A stretch of 64,000 nucleotides of DNA from Rebecca billardiae RCC1528 (lineage: Eukaryota > Haptophyta). Under the pieces are notes generated by a model. The model did not search any database. It was not told the origin of the DNA and saw nothing but the letters and a program-made list of their open reading frames with translations. The number at the start of each line of letters is the position of its first letter. Position 1 is the first letter of the stretch. Both the position numbers and the translations under genes were made by a program. Below are positions 9,583 to 20,291 of the stretch, piece after piece. The stretch covers positions 62,001 to 126,000 of the forward strand of contig OZ251227.1 in NCBI GenBank assembly GCA_965240325.2, read 5' to 3'.

Positions 9583-12500
9583 ATGGCCGCCTCCGAGCGG
9601 CCATTCCGCTCGCTGCTCGAGCAGCTCGAGTCGAGCGACGAGGAGGGCGGTGGCGAGGGCGGCGGCGGCGCGGACGGCCCGGGCGGGGCGCACGCGCGCG
9701 TGCTCCACGCCCTCTCGCAGCGCGAGCACGCCGCCGCCGCCGCGCACCTCGAGCGCGCCGCCGCGGCGCGCGCGCGCTGGCACTCGACCGACACGCGCGG
9801 CGAGCTGGACGAGGCGGTGCGCGCGCTGGCGGCGGAGACGCGCGCCGCGCACGCGGAGGCCGCGGTGGCGCGGGCCCAGGTGCTCGAGCACCGCTGCGCC
9901 GCGCTCGACGCGCAGCTCGCCGAGGCGCGCGCGCACGCGGCGCGCGCGCACGCGCGCGCGGCCGAGGCGGAGGCGGCGCTCGCGGCGAGCGCGCAGCCAG
10001 CGCGCGAGGCGGAGGCGGCGGCGGCGGCGGCGGCGTCGGCGGCGCAGCGCGCGATACCGGGGGCGATGGGCGCGCCCGCCGGCGCGCCCGCCGACGCGCC
10101 CGCCGACGTCGCGCCGGCGGGCGCGCCGCGATCCGCGGAGCCGCGCGCGGCCGCCTCCGCCTCCGCGCGCGCCGCCGCCGCGGAGGGCGGCGGCGGGGGC
10201 GGCGAGAGCGTGGCGACGGCGGAGGGCGCGGAGGCGCTGGTGCGCGCGCTCGCGGCGGAGCGCGACCCCGCGCGCATGCCCGCGCCCCTCCTGCGCACGC
10301 TGTGCTCCGCCCTCGCCAAGCTCGCGTACGAGCTGTACGCGCACCCGGGCGCGCCCCTGGCCGAGCTGCTCGCCAACGCGGACGACGCGAGCTATGGCGG
10401 CGCCGGGGGGAGCGTGGTGCTGTGCGTGGGGCGGGGCGGCGTGAGCCTCGCGTCGAACGAGGCGGGGCTGAGCGCCGCGGACGTGCGCGCGCTCTGCGAC
10501 GTGGGCGCCTCCACCAAGCCCCTCTCCGCGTCCAGCGCCACCGCGCGCGCCGCCGGCCGCACCGGCGCCGCTGGCGGCCGCCCGGCTGGCGGCCGCCCGG
10601 CTGCTGGGCGCACGTCCGGCCGCATCGGGCGCAAGGGCATCGGGTTCAAGTCGGTGTTCGCGCTGTCCGACGCGCCGCTCGTCGTCTCGGGCGCGCTGGC
10701 GTTCGCGCTGGACGTGGAGCGGGACGGGCTGCTCGGGCTGATCCGGCCGACGCACGCGCCGTGGGCGCGCGCGGCGTGCGAGCGCGCGCTGCCGGCCTCG
10801 CTGGCCGCCTCGCACGCCGGGCTGCGCATCCACCTGCGGCCGAGGCGCGGGCGCGCGCAGCCGAGCGCGGCCGCGCTGCTGCGCTGCGTGCTGCCGCACT
10901 CGCTGCTGCTGCTCCGCCGGGTGCGCACGGTGCACGTCGCGCTGGAGGCGGAGGCGGAGGGCGGCCACAGCGCCACGCACATCACCACACTCACCGCGCT
11001 GCGCCGGCGGCGCGCGCCGCCCGCGCGCGTGCCCGCGCGGCTCGCGCGCGCGGCCGAGGCGACGGTGGCGCGCGCCGCGGGCGCGCGCGCCGCGCCCGGC
11101 GTGGCCGGCGCGCTCGCGGGGGCGCCGAGGCTGTCGCGGCTCTCCGTGGGCCGCGAGAGCGTGCTCCAATCGCGCACAGCTGCGCCTGCGTGCGCCGCGC
11201 AGCTGTGCGCGCACCGCTTCGTGTGCGTGCGCGCCTGGTTTGTGCGGACGCCGCACGCGCAGCAGCCGCAGCAGCAGCAGGCGCAGGCGCCGCAGGGGCG
11301 GCCGGATGGGCGGGCGGGGGCGCAGGAGGAGCTGACTCATGCGGAGTGCGAGGCGGAGGCGGAGGCGGAGGCGGAGGCGGAGGCGGAGGCGGAGGAGGAG
11401 GAGTGGGTGGCGCTGCTCATCCCGGACCTGCTGCCGCACACACACCCACACACGCCACACACCAACAGCACACCCTCCGCCAACACCGCCGAGGGCTGCT
11501 CGGGCGCGTGCGGCGCCGCGCCGAGCGTGCGCTGGGCCGGGCGCGGGCACGTGCTCTGTCACCTGCCCGTGTGCGCGCTGCCGCCCGGCCTGCCGCTCAG
11601 CGTGCACGCGGCCGGGTGGGAGCTCACCGCCTCGCGGCAGGCGCTCGTGCTCGACAGCGCGCACAACGCGCAGCTGCGCGGCTGCGCTGCGCTCGCGCTC
11701 GCCGCCGCCGTGCACGGCTCCGCGGACGCGCGCGCGGCGCTGGGCGCACTCGCCGCCGCGGCCGCGGCCGGCGGCGGCGGCGGCGGCGATGGCGACGGCG
11801 ATGGCGCGCACGGCGGGGCGGGCGCGGGCGCGGGCGCCGCGGGCGTGCCGCTGTGCGCGGCTGGTGCGGACGAGGCGGACGGCGGCTGGTGGGCGGTGCT
11901 GGGCCGCGTGTGGCGTGATCTGCTGGCCAGCGCAGTGCCCACCGTCAGGCTCGAAGCACACGCGGACACGCAGCACACGCGCGCACGCGCACGCGCACAC
12001 GGCCGCGACGGCGGTGGCGATGGCGGTGGCGGCGATGGCGGCGATGGCGGCGATGGCGGCGACGATGGCGGCGGCGGCGGCGGCGGCGAGCGCGAGCCCC
12101 TGTGCGTGCCGCCGCACCGCGCGCGCGTGCGCCCCGCGCGGCTGCCCCAGTGGGTGCTGAGCAGCGCAGACGTGGCCGCGCACTGGGGAGGCGCGGCCGA
12201 CGCCGGCGCGGCCGACGACGTCGCGTCGCCTCCCGAGCGGGGCGGCGAGGCGGAGGCGGGCGGCGGCGTCCTCGGCCTCGCCGCGGACGGGCGGAGCGCG
12301 CGCGCCCTCGGCGTGTCCGAGCTGAGCGTGCGCGAGGTGTGCGCCGTGCTGCGCCGCCTGCACTCGGCCGCGCCGCTCCTCGACCGCCCCGCCGGCTGGC
12401 TCGAGGCCGTGTACGCCTACCTGGCGCACGCAGCGAGGCCCACGGACCTGCGGCTGGCGCAGCCGCAGCCGCGGCACGGAGGGGGCGGCGCGCGTGTGGT

Positions 12501-15329
12501 GGCGGGCGCGCTCGCGCTCTGCCCGCTCATCCCGCTCGCCTCGTGCGAGCCCGGCGCGCACCCCGGCGCGCACGGCGCGCCACCCGAGCGCGCCGCGCTG
12601 CGCCGCGGGATGGCGTGCATCGCGGACTTGTGGCGGATGCGCGCGCAGCTGGGGCCGCCCGCATGCGCCGCCGCGCGCGCGTGCGGCGCGGTGTGGTGGG
12701 TGTATGCGCCGGCCGCGGAGGCGGAGGGCGGCGCCGGGCTCGCGCACGCGTGGTCGGCGAGCGCCCGCCGCTTCCTCCGCGGGTGCGGCGTGGCCGAGCA
12801 CCGCTCCGCGCGCGCGCAGGCGCGCGCGCTGCTGCGCGCCGTGAGCGCGCAGCATGCGGCGCTGGGCTGCGCGCGCCCGCTCGGCGCGCCGCCGCCGCGC
12901 GCCGCGGCCGGCGGCGGCACGGCCGGCGGGGGCGCCCGTGCCGCCGCCGCCGCCGCCGCCGCCGCGACCGCCGCGCGGTGCGGCGCGCTGTGCGCGTGGG
13001 AGCCGCTGAGCGGGGCGCAGGCGTGGCTCGGGCTCTGGGCCTGCCGCGGCGCGTGCGCGCAGCTGCCCGCGGCCGCTGCGGCGGCGGCGCGCGCGCGGCT
13101 GTGCGCGAGTGCGGCCGGCGACGCGCCGCGGCAGCCCGCCCGGGCGGAGGCGGCGGGCGCAGCGCCGGAGTCGGATCGAGCGTCGGAGGCGGAGGCGGAG
13201 GCGGAGGCGGAGGCGGAGGCGGAGGCGGAGGCGGAGGCGGAGGCGGAGGCGGAGGCGGAGGCGGAGGCGGAGGCGGAGGCGGAGGCGGAGGCGGAGGCGG
13301 AGGCGGAGGCGGAGGCGGAGGCGGAGGCGGAGGCGGAGGCGGAGGCTGAGCTGCTGCGCCGTGTGCGCGCGCACCTCTGCCTGCCGAGCGCGGCGGCGGA
13401 CGACGACGACGACGGTGCCGACGCCGACGGCGCGGGCGTGCGCGCGCCCTGTGCCCCCACGGAGCCGGCGCCCGCCTCAGCGCGCGTGCCGCCGCCGCTC
13501 GTGCCGCTGAGCCGGCTGCACCTGCGCGGCGTGCTGGGCGCGCCGTGCCCGCTGTGCGCGTGCGAGCGGGCGCGCGGCGCGGCGCGCTCGCCGCCCGCGG
13601 AGGGCGCGTTGCACGAGGGTGCGTTGCACGTGCCGTCGGCCGACGGCGGCGCGCCCGCCGTCGTGCACGCGGCGCCGTGCGCGCCCGCCGTGCGCCGCGC
13701 GTGGGCGCAACTCTCCCTCGGCGCGCCGCCCGCGCGCTTGCTGCTGCCGCTGCTCGGCGCCGAGCTCGCGCGCGCGGGCGGCGCCGCGCGACTGGGCGCG
13801 GGCGCACCGCCCTCCGCCGCCGCTGGGGCGGGGCGCGCCCGCGACGGCGCCGCCGCGCCGTGCGCGCCGCCCTCGGAGGTGCTGCTGCGGCTCGAGCTGG
13901 AGGGCGCGCTGTGCGGCCTGCTGGGCGTGGGCGCGGCCTCGCACCTCGCCCTGTGCCCTGCGCGCAGGCGGTGGCACGCGCTGGGCGAGGCGGTGGCGGC
14001 GGGCGCGGAGCGCGGGGCGGGCTGCGGGTGTGCGCTGCCGGCGTGGGCGGCCGTGCGCCCGCCGCCCGGCCGCGCGAGCGCCGAGCGCGCGCCCGCCGAG
14101 CTCGAGGCGGAGTGCCCGGTGTGCATGCAGCCCCTGCACCCGCCGCTGCGCGCGCACCCGCCCGCCGCGGCCGCCTCGAGCGCCGAGCTCGGCGGCCAGC
14201 GCCCCGCCCTTGGCCCCCGCCCCCGCCCCGCGGACCGAGGCAGCTGGGGCAGCGGCAGCAGCAGCGCGGGCGGCGCCGACTCCGCCGCCTCCTCCGACAC
14301 GGACGAGCTGCACGCGCCGACGGGGCCGCAGCACGCAAGGGCGGCTGAGGAGGACGGGGGCGGCAGCGCCAGCGGCAGTGCCACCAGCTCGGACGACTGG
14401 GGCGGCGCGCAGCGCGCGCGCTCGCCCGCGGAGCCGGCGGCGGCGGCGGCGGGCGCGCGCGCGAGCGCGGGCGAGCAGCCTGCGCAGCCGGGCCCGGGCT
14501 CGGCGCACCGAGCGGCGGCGGGTGGGCGCGGCGGCGGCGGCGAGGAGGACGAGGCCATCGCCGCCGCCGCCGCCGCCGCCGCGCGCCGCCAGCGCCGCCG
14601 CCGCCGCCGCTGGCTGCGCGCGGCCGCGCGCGCGCGCTCGGACGCGTGCGTGCTGCGGTGCGGGCACACGCTGCACGCGGGCTGCGCGGAGGAGTGGCGA
14701 TGGCGGCGGGCGGCGGCGGCGAGGGAGGAGGGCGCGGAGGGCGGCGGCGGCGGCGCGGGCGGCAGCAGCTGCCCGGTCTGCCGCGGCGGCGTGAGCGTCG
14801 CCGAGCTGTGCAGCGCGCCGCACTCCGACGCCGCGCGCGCGGTGGGCGCGGCCGCGCACACGCTGCTGCGAGCGGCCGGGCTGGCGCCGGCGGCCGAGGC
14901 GGCGCGCACCGCGCACGGCGCGCGCGAGGCTGCGCCGGGCGCGGAGGCGGCGGCGGTGCTCGGCGCGTGCGCGCGCGCGGGGCTGCGCGGCGCGGCGCAG
15001 CTGCTCGGCGCCCTGCTCCACGACGCGCGGCGCGCGCACACGCCCGCGCATGGCGGCGGGTGCGCGCGCGCGCTAGGCCGCCTCCTCGCGTGCGCGCCGC
15101 TGCAGCTGGGGTCGCTGCCGCCCGGGTACGCGCCGCAAGCGCGCGCGGCGTGGCGCGGCGTGGGCGCGGCGCCGGCTGCGGACGGCGCGGCCCACGGCGC
15201 GCCGCCGCCGCCGCCGCGGCCCCTGTGCGCGGCCGTGCTGCTGTGGAGCGGCTCGGCAGCGCCCTTCCAACCGGCAGCGGCAGCGGCAGCGGCAGCGGCA
15301 GCGGCAGCGGCCCACCCCGAGCACGCACG

Positions 15330-15397
<68 letters not shown>

Positions 15398-18147
15398 GCG
15401 GCGGCGGCGCGCTCGGCTCCGCCGATGCGCTCGGCGTGCGCGCCGTGGCTGAGGCGGGGCTTGGGCGCGCGCTGCCCGTGCTGCTGCACACCGCCCCGCA
15501 CTGGAAGCACCTCGAGCGCGCGCTCGGCGGGCTCGGCGTGCTGGCAGCGCGCGAGCGGGGCGCGGCCGCGCGCGTCGCGAGCGCGCTCGGCGGCTACGCG
15601 CGCGAGCTGGGCGGCGCCGAGCGCGCGGCGGCGGGCCCGGCGCTGCACGAGGCGTGCGCCGCGCTCGCGGCGCAGATGCGCGCCGCCGCGCTCGGCGCGG
15701 GGCCCAGCACAGCGCGCGCCGCGCGCACCGCCCCGCCCGCCGACGTCGCGTGGGTGTGGGCGGGCGCGGCCGCGGGCGTGCGCGCGCCGCGCGCGCTGTG
15801 CTGGGCGCTGTGCGTAGGGGCGGGCGGCGGGCGCGGCGCGGGCGGCGCGGCCGTGGTGCCGCGCGGCGAGGCGCCGCCGCCGCCCCGCCGCTGGCCGCGC
15901 GCGCTCGCGCTCGCGGCGGGTGTGCGCCCACTCCGCCACCTCTACCCCGCCCTCGGAACCTTCTGGGAAAGTACCGCGGCCGTGCGCGCCGCGCCCACGC
16001 TCGGCCACGCGCTGCGTGCGGTGCGCGCGCTCGCGGACGCGCAGCGGCTGGCGCGCGCGGGAGCCGCGCGCGGCGGCACGGGCGGCGCCGACGCCGACGC
16101 CGACGCTGACGCCCCGCTCGGCGAGCGCCGCGCTCGGCGCGCGGCCGCGGCGCGCGCGTACGCGGCCGGTGCGGGCTGGGAGGCGGCGGTGGGCACCGCC
16201 CTCGCCATCGTGGCCGCGCTGCTGCCGCGCGCGCGCGCGCGCGGCGGCGAGGCGGCGGCGGCGGGCGAGGGCGAGGGCGAGGGCGAGGGCGCGCGCGAGC
16301 CCGGCGGCGCGCCGCCCGCACCCGCCGCGCGCGCGGCCCGGCTGCGCGCGCGGCTGCGCGCGCTGCCCCTGCCAACGCGCCCGCCGGCCGGCGCGGCGGC
16401 CGCGCTGCCGCCGCCGCCAGCCGGCCGCGGCCTGCCGCCGCCGCCGCCCTGCGCTCCGGCCTGCCTGAGTGACTCGCCCTTCGCCTTCGAGGCCGTCGAC
16501 GCGGCGCACCCCGCGGCGCGCGCGCTGTACGCCGACGCGGTGCGGCCGGTCGAGCTGAGCGCGCTGCCCGCCGCGCTCGCCGGCGCGCTGCGCAAGTGCG
16601 GTCGGCTGCGCCCGCTGCGCGCGCAGCTGGGGTGCGCGCGCACGCTGCACACGGTGCGCGCGCACGGCGCGCCGGATGGCGGCGGCGGCGGCGCGGACGC
16701 GGACGCGGCCGCGCGCGCCGAGCCCGACGCGCGCTGGTCCGAGGCCGCGACGGCGGCGCTGCGCGCGCACGCGCGCACGCGCGCGCTGCGCGCCGCGCGC
16801 GTGAGCGTGCACCTGCTGCCGCGCGCCGCCCGCTGCTTCGAGCTGCGCTACAGCCTGCGCCCAGCGGCGTGTGCGCAGCCCGCGCCGCGCGAGCCGCGCG
16901 CGCTCGAGCGGTGCGTGCGCAGCGTGTACGCGCTCGAGATCGAGACGGCGGCGGCGGCGGCGGCGGAGGCCGGCGCGCCCGCGGCCGAGCCGGACGGCGC
17001 CCCCGCCCCCGCCCCCGCCCCCGCCCCCGCCCCCGCCCCCGCCCCCGCCCCCGCCCCCGACGCCGCCCCCGCCCCCGCCGCCGACGCCGCCCCCGCCGCC
17101 GCCGCGCACGCCGCCGCGCACGCCGCCGGCTGGCGCGCGCGCGTGCGCGTGTGCGCGCCCGAGGGACAAGCGCAGCACACGCGCGGCTCGGTGGCCGCCG
17201 CGCTGTGCGCCGCCCTCGCCGAGCTGCTCGCGCTGGAGGGCCTGGAGCGCGGGGCGGAGGCAGGCTGCGGCGCACACACGCCGGCGGCGGCGGGCGGCGA
17301 GCGCGTGCGCGCGCACGCGCACGCGCCGCCCGCCGCGCCGCCGCCCGACGAGACCGCCACCGCCACCACCTTCGCTCCGCTGACGCCCGACGGCCGCGCG
17401 CGCCCGCCGCGCGCGCCGCCCGCGCCGACGCGCGCCGACGCGCTGAGCCGGTCGCTCGCGCATGCGCTGCTCAGCGGGGGCGCCGCGCCCGCCGCTCCGA
17501 CCGCCGCGGGCGCGCTGGGCGATGCGCCGGAGCGCGCGCCGACCGAGCGCCCCGCAGCGGCCGAGTGGGCGCCGATCCCCGGGCGCGCGGACGAGGAGGG
17601 CGGCGGCGGCGGAGCGCCCGCGCGCGCGCCGCCGCCGAGCGCGGCGCGCGGCGCGAGCGGCGGCGCCGACGTCCGCGCGAGCGGCCACGGCGGCGAGCAG
17701 CGCGGCGCGGCGGGGGCGGCGGTGTGCTGTGCAGCCGGCGCGACCCGCGGCGCGGCGTGCGCCCGCAGCGCGAGTGTCAGTGAGGCCGCGGCACACGAGG
17801 CCGGTGGCACCGGCCGCACCCGGCACGACGTCGCCGCCGCCGAGCCACGCTCCCCGCCGCCCGCGCCGGCAGCAGAGGCCGAGTCGGCCGCGCCCGCGGC
17901 CGCGCTGTCACTCGCTCAGTCGGCGGCCGGCGCTCAGAGCCGCCAGCCGCGCGCCGATCGCGCGGCGCGCGCGGCGGGCAGCGGCGGGCAGCACGACGGG
18001 GGCAGCCATGCTGATGATGGGGGCGCGGGTGGCGGCAGCATCGGCGGCGGCGGGGCGCCGCCTGGCCGCCCGTCGTCGCCATCTTGCGGCAGCGCGCAGC
18101 ACAGCTGCCCGCTCTGCGGCCAGCCGGTGGCCTCGCTCGACGACTAG
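9583..18147 (+). CDS. Giant NO VEIN/sacsin-like HATPase protein with split RING finger
   Basis: A single open frame of 2,854 residues from the Met at 9583. The N-terminus is acidic (SSDEEGGGEGG), then an Ala/Glu/Arg coiled-coil-like stretch (about residues 55-150). At about 238-400 is an Hsp90-like (GHKL) ATPase fold: LAKLAYELY, the N-box ELLANADDASY, LCDVGASTKPL, and the G-box GRIGRKGIGFKSVFALSDAP. This arrangement is that of plant NO VEIN and sacsin-type proteins. At about 1509 is ECPVCMQPL, and 180 low-complexity residues later CVLRCGHTLHAGC (about 1688) and SCPVCRG (about 1729). Together these make a RING-H2 finger with a long insertion. The protein ends with a CPLCGQP knuckle. Long hexanucleotide repeats encode EA, AD and PA runs. 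Activity as a chaperone-like ATPase and E3 ligase is inference. No intron was needed, which is unusual here. Confidence 0.7.
13186..13347 (+). repeat. (GAGGCG)n hexanucleotide repeat, about 27 units, in coding sequence
   Basis: Perfect hexamer repeat encoding alternating Glu-Ala in the giant ATPase protein; a shorter run of about seven units lies at 11350-11395. Length is a multiple of three, so unit changes keep the frame. Collapse or expansion in assembly is possible. Confidence 0.9.
15331..15395 (+). repeat. (GCAGAC)n hexanucleotide repeat
   Basis: About eleven units encoding Ala-Asp alternation inside the giant ATPase gene, preceded by a (GGCAGC) run at 15281-15312 that encodes poly-Ala. 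Confidence 0.85.
17000..17060 (+). repeat. (GCCCCC)n hexanucleotide repeat
   Basis: About ten units encoding Pro-Ala alternation near the C-terminal third of the giant ATPase protein; likely a flexible linker. Confidence 0.85.
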
Positions 18148-18703
18148 CCGCGCCCAGCCGCGCGGCCCGGCCGGACGACTACGAGGCGACGCGACGTACT
18201 ATGCGTATCTATTCGCCAACATATTATTCGGCGGCTGCTTGGCGCGGCCGCCGCCGGGCGTCCGCGGCCGTCGACGCGGACCGGACAGCGCGCCTCGTCG
18301 TCTGTTTTGGCCGAGTGACGGCCCGACGGGCCACGGGGCCCGAGCGCAGCAGTAGTCTGCTTGCATGTCTCTGCTGTCACACTATACGCGTGCTATACAG
18401 GGTAGTCGCCTGCTAGTGAGCCGCGCGGCCCGGCGGCTGACTGAGATCGAACGCGTGATGCGCATTAATATATAATGCGCTTCACCATATATCAATGGCT
18501 GCTCGGCTCCGGACGATCGACGGCGGCGGCGGCCGGACCGCCGCGGAGGCCGCCGCCTCGCCGACGGCAGCAGCCGCAGGGCCCGGGTCCACAAGTGGCT
18601 GGGTGGCGGACCACTGGCAGTACACGTACTCGCGCGTGTCGGCGGTGAAGGTGGCCTGCGTGCTGAGGTTCTGCTTGGCGAGGCTGCCGTTCGAGCTGCG
18701 CAT
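18148..18703. other. Intergenic; possible short minus-strand coding remnant
   Basis: Follows the stop of the giant gene. A minus-strand frame near 18482-18715 reads plausible protein (SLAKQNLSTQATFTADTREY) but has no family I recognise and no clear start. Otherwise no feature. Confidence 0.3.
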
Positions 18704-18987
18704 CCGGCCATGGGCGTGCGCAGGAGCAGGTTCAAGTTGTCTGTCAGTGTCACTCGTCGAGTCTCGAGAGCTGCTCGCATGCACCACCGTGCACCTACCG
18801 CCCTTGGTGCAAGGGCCGTACTTGGTGCACCGGTACACGGGAACGCCGGCCATGGGCGTGCGCAGGAGCAGGTTCAAGTTGTCTGTCAGTGTCACTCGTC
18901 GAGTCTCGAGAGCTGCTCGCATGCACCACCGTGCACCTACCGCCCTTGGTGCAAGGGCCGTACTTGGTGCACCGGTACACGGGAACG
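18704..18987. repeat. Perfect 142-bp tandem duplication
   Basis: Copies 18704-18845 and 18846-18987 are identical by eye, each beginning CCGGCCATGGGCGTGCGC and ending ACACGGGAACG. Position 18988 leaves the repeat. It ends 34 bases before the hydroxylase start codon, so it lies in that gene's promoter or 5' UTR. Each unit contains an ATG in its first bases (18709 and 18851), which would be upstream ATGs if transcribed. Confidence 0.9.
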
Positions 18988-19021
18988 CTTTGCATGCTCA
19001 CGGGGTTGCTTACGAACGGCC

Positions 19022-19942
19022 ATGCTCGGCGCGTGGTGGGCCGGCGCGCTCCTCGCCGCCGCGTGCCGCGAGGACGTGCACACGGGCTGCGCGGGGTGGG
19101 CGGCGTCAGGCGAGTGCGAGCGCAACCCCGTCTTCATGTACGCCGAGTGCGCGCGCTCGTGCGCCATCTGCGAGCCATGCGCGCTGTGGAGCGCGCCGCT
19201 CGTGCGCGCGGGCGAAGTGTGGCCCGTCCTGCGGCGCGCGGCGGCGCGGCGAGACCTGGGCGCGCGGCTGGCGAGCGCCGATCCGCCGGTCGTCGTCTTC
19301 GAGCGCTTCATCTCCGCCGCGCACGCGCGCGAGCTCCTCGCCGCCGGCGGCCACGGCTTTGAGCGGTCGCAGGACGACCTGCTCGGCGCGCGCGGCCGCA
19401 CCTCCTCCACCGCGTGGTGCCAAAGCGCGGGCTGCGCGGGCGCGGCGGCGGTGCGCGCGGTGGAGGCGCTCGCGCTCGAGCTCGCCGGCGGCGCGCCGCC
19501 CGCGTACGCCGAGCACCTGCAGCTCATCCGCTACGCGCCGCGCGAGTACTACGCGCCGCACCAGGACACGCGCCGCTTCTCGCCCACGAGCGCGATCGGC
19601 CACCGCGTGTTCACGGTGCTCGTGTACCTCGCGCGGCCGGCGGGCGGCGGGGGCGAGACGCGCTTCCCACGGCTCAACCTCACCGTGCCGCCGCGCGCCG
19701 GCCGCGCCGTGATGTGGGCCAACGTGCGCGACGACGACGTGCACGCGCCGGACGACCGCACCGAGCACGCCTCGCTGCCCGTGCGACCGGGCGGCGTCAA
19801 GTACGCGTGCAACGTGTGGGTGCACCAGCGCGACTTCAGGCGGCCGCACGCGTACGGCTGCCCGGTCACGCGCGCGGAGGGCGCGCACGAGGAGGTCTTC
19901 GCGCAGCGCGCGTGCGATGCATCAGCAGCAGATGGCGGCTGA
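19022..19942 (+). CDS. Secreted/ER prolyl 4-hydroxylase-like 2-oxoglutarate dioxygenase with ShKT domain
   Basis: A 306-residue protein. The start at 19022 gives a short hydrophobic leader MLGAWWAGALLAAAC. Residues about 15-50 form a six-Cys ShKT module (CREDVHTGC, GECERN, CARSCAIC). Here this is a small disulfide domain often attached to algal and nematode prolyl hydroxylases, not evidence of toxicity. The catalytic double-stranded beta-helix has the iron ligands His180 and Asp182 (YAPHQDT) and His249 (DRTEHASL). Lys260 (GGVKYACNVWVHQ) should bind 2-oxoglutarate. All key residues are present, so activity on peptidyl proline in the secretory pathway is likely; cell-wall or scale glycoproteins are plausible substrates. 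No intron. Confidence 0.88.
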   Translation: MLGAWWAGALLAAACREDVHTGCAGWAASGECERNPVFMYAECARSCAICEPCALWSAPLVRAGEVWPVLRRAAARRDLGARLASADPPVVVFERFISAAHARELLAAGGHGFERSQDDLLGARGRTSSTAWCQSAGCAGAAAVRAVEALALELAGGAPPAYAEHLQLIRYAPREYYAPHQDTRRFSPTSAIGHRVFTVLVYLARPAGGGGETRFPRLNLTVPPRAGRAVMWANVRDDDVHAPDDRTEHASLPVRPGGVKYACNVWVHQRDFRRPHAYGCPVTRAEGAHEEVFAQRACDASAADGG

Positions 19943-20291
19943 GGCCAGCGGACTGCGAAGCCAGCGATGAGTATGACGTGGACGTGGACGTGGTAGTGAT
20001 CGGCCAGCAGCGCAGTGTCATGATGATGATGCGTCGATACTCACTCGATGAATAACTCGACACTGACGAAGTGACTGCTGATCATGATGCCTGATATGAT
20101 GCTGCGTGCCGTAGTCATATAATATATATCCGCCCGAATGAAGCAGGAATTGATGATATGAAGGATGATTGAAGCAGCAGCTGCACCGCGCGCTCACGGC
20201 GCGGCATCATCAGCATCATCACTGCTGTTCCGCCCGGCGGCGCGCCCTACTATATAGGTCTAGCAGCAGCAGCATACGAGTGAACGACGCG
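19943..20291. other. Intergenic between convergent genes, no gene seen
   Basis: Contains GAT/CAT-rich simple sequence and a short TA run near 20119-20129. It should hold the 3' UTRs of the hydroxylase and helicase genes. Nothing else was recognised. Confidence 0.4.

Noticed and set aside
8236-13374. Huge minus-strand open frame extending from dusA under the giant ATPase gene
   Set aside because: Beyond 9465 it only reads Arg/Gly/Ala antisense of the plus-strand gene; no motifs. High third-position GC removes stop codons on both strands.
12527-17275. Other very long antisense frames opposite the giant ATPase gene (also 15073-17826)
   Set aside because: Composition is monotonous Arg/Ala/Gly and no domain is visible, while the plus frame carries coherent ATPase and RING motifs.
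19060-19170. ShKT module as a toxin gene
   Set aside because: It is a small cysteine domain fused to a complete prolyl hydroxylase; such fusions are ordinary enzymes.
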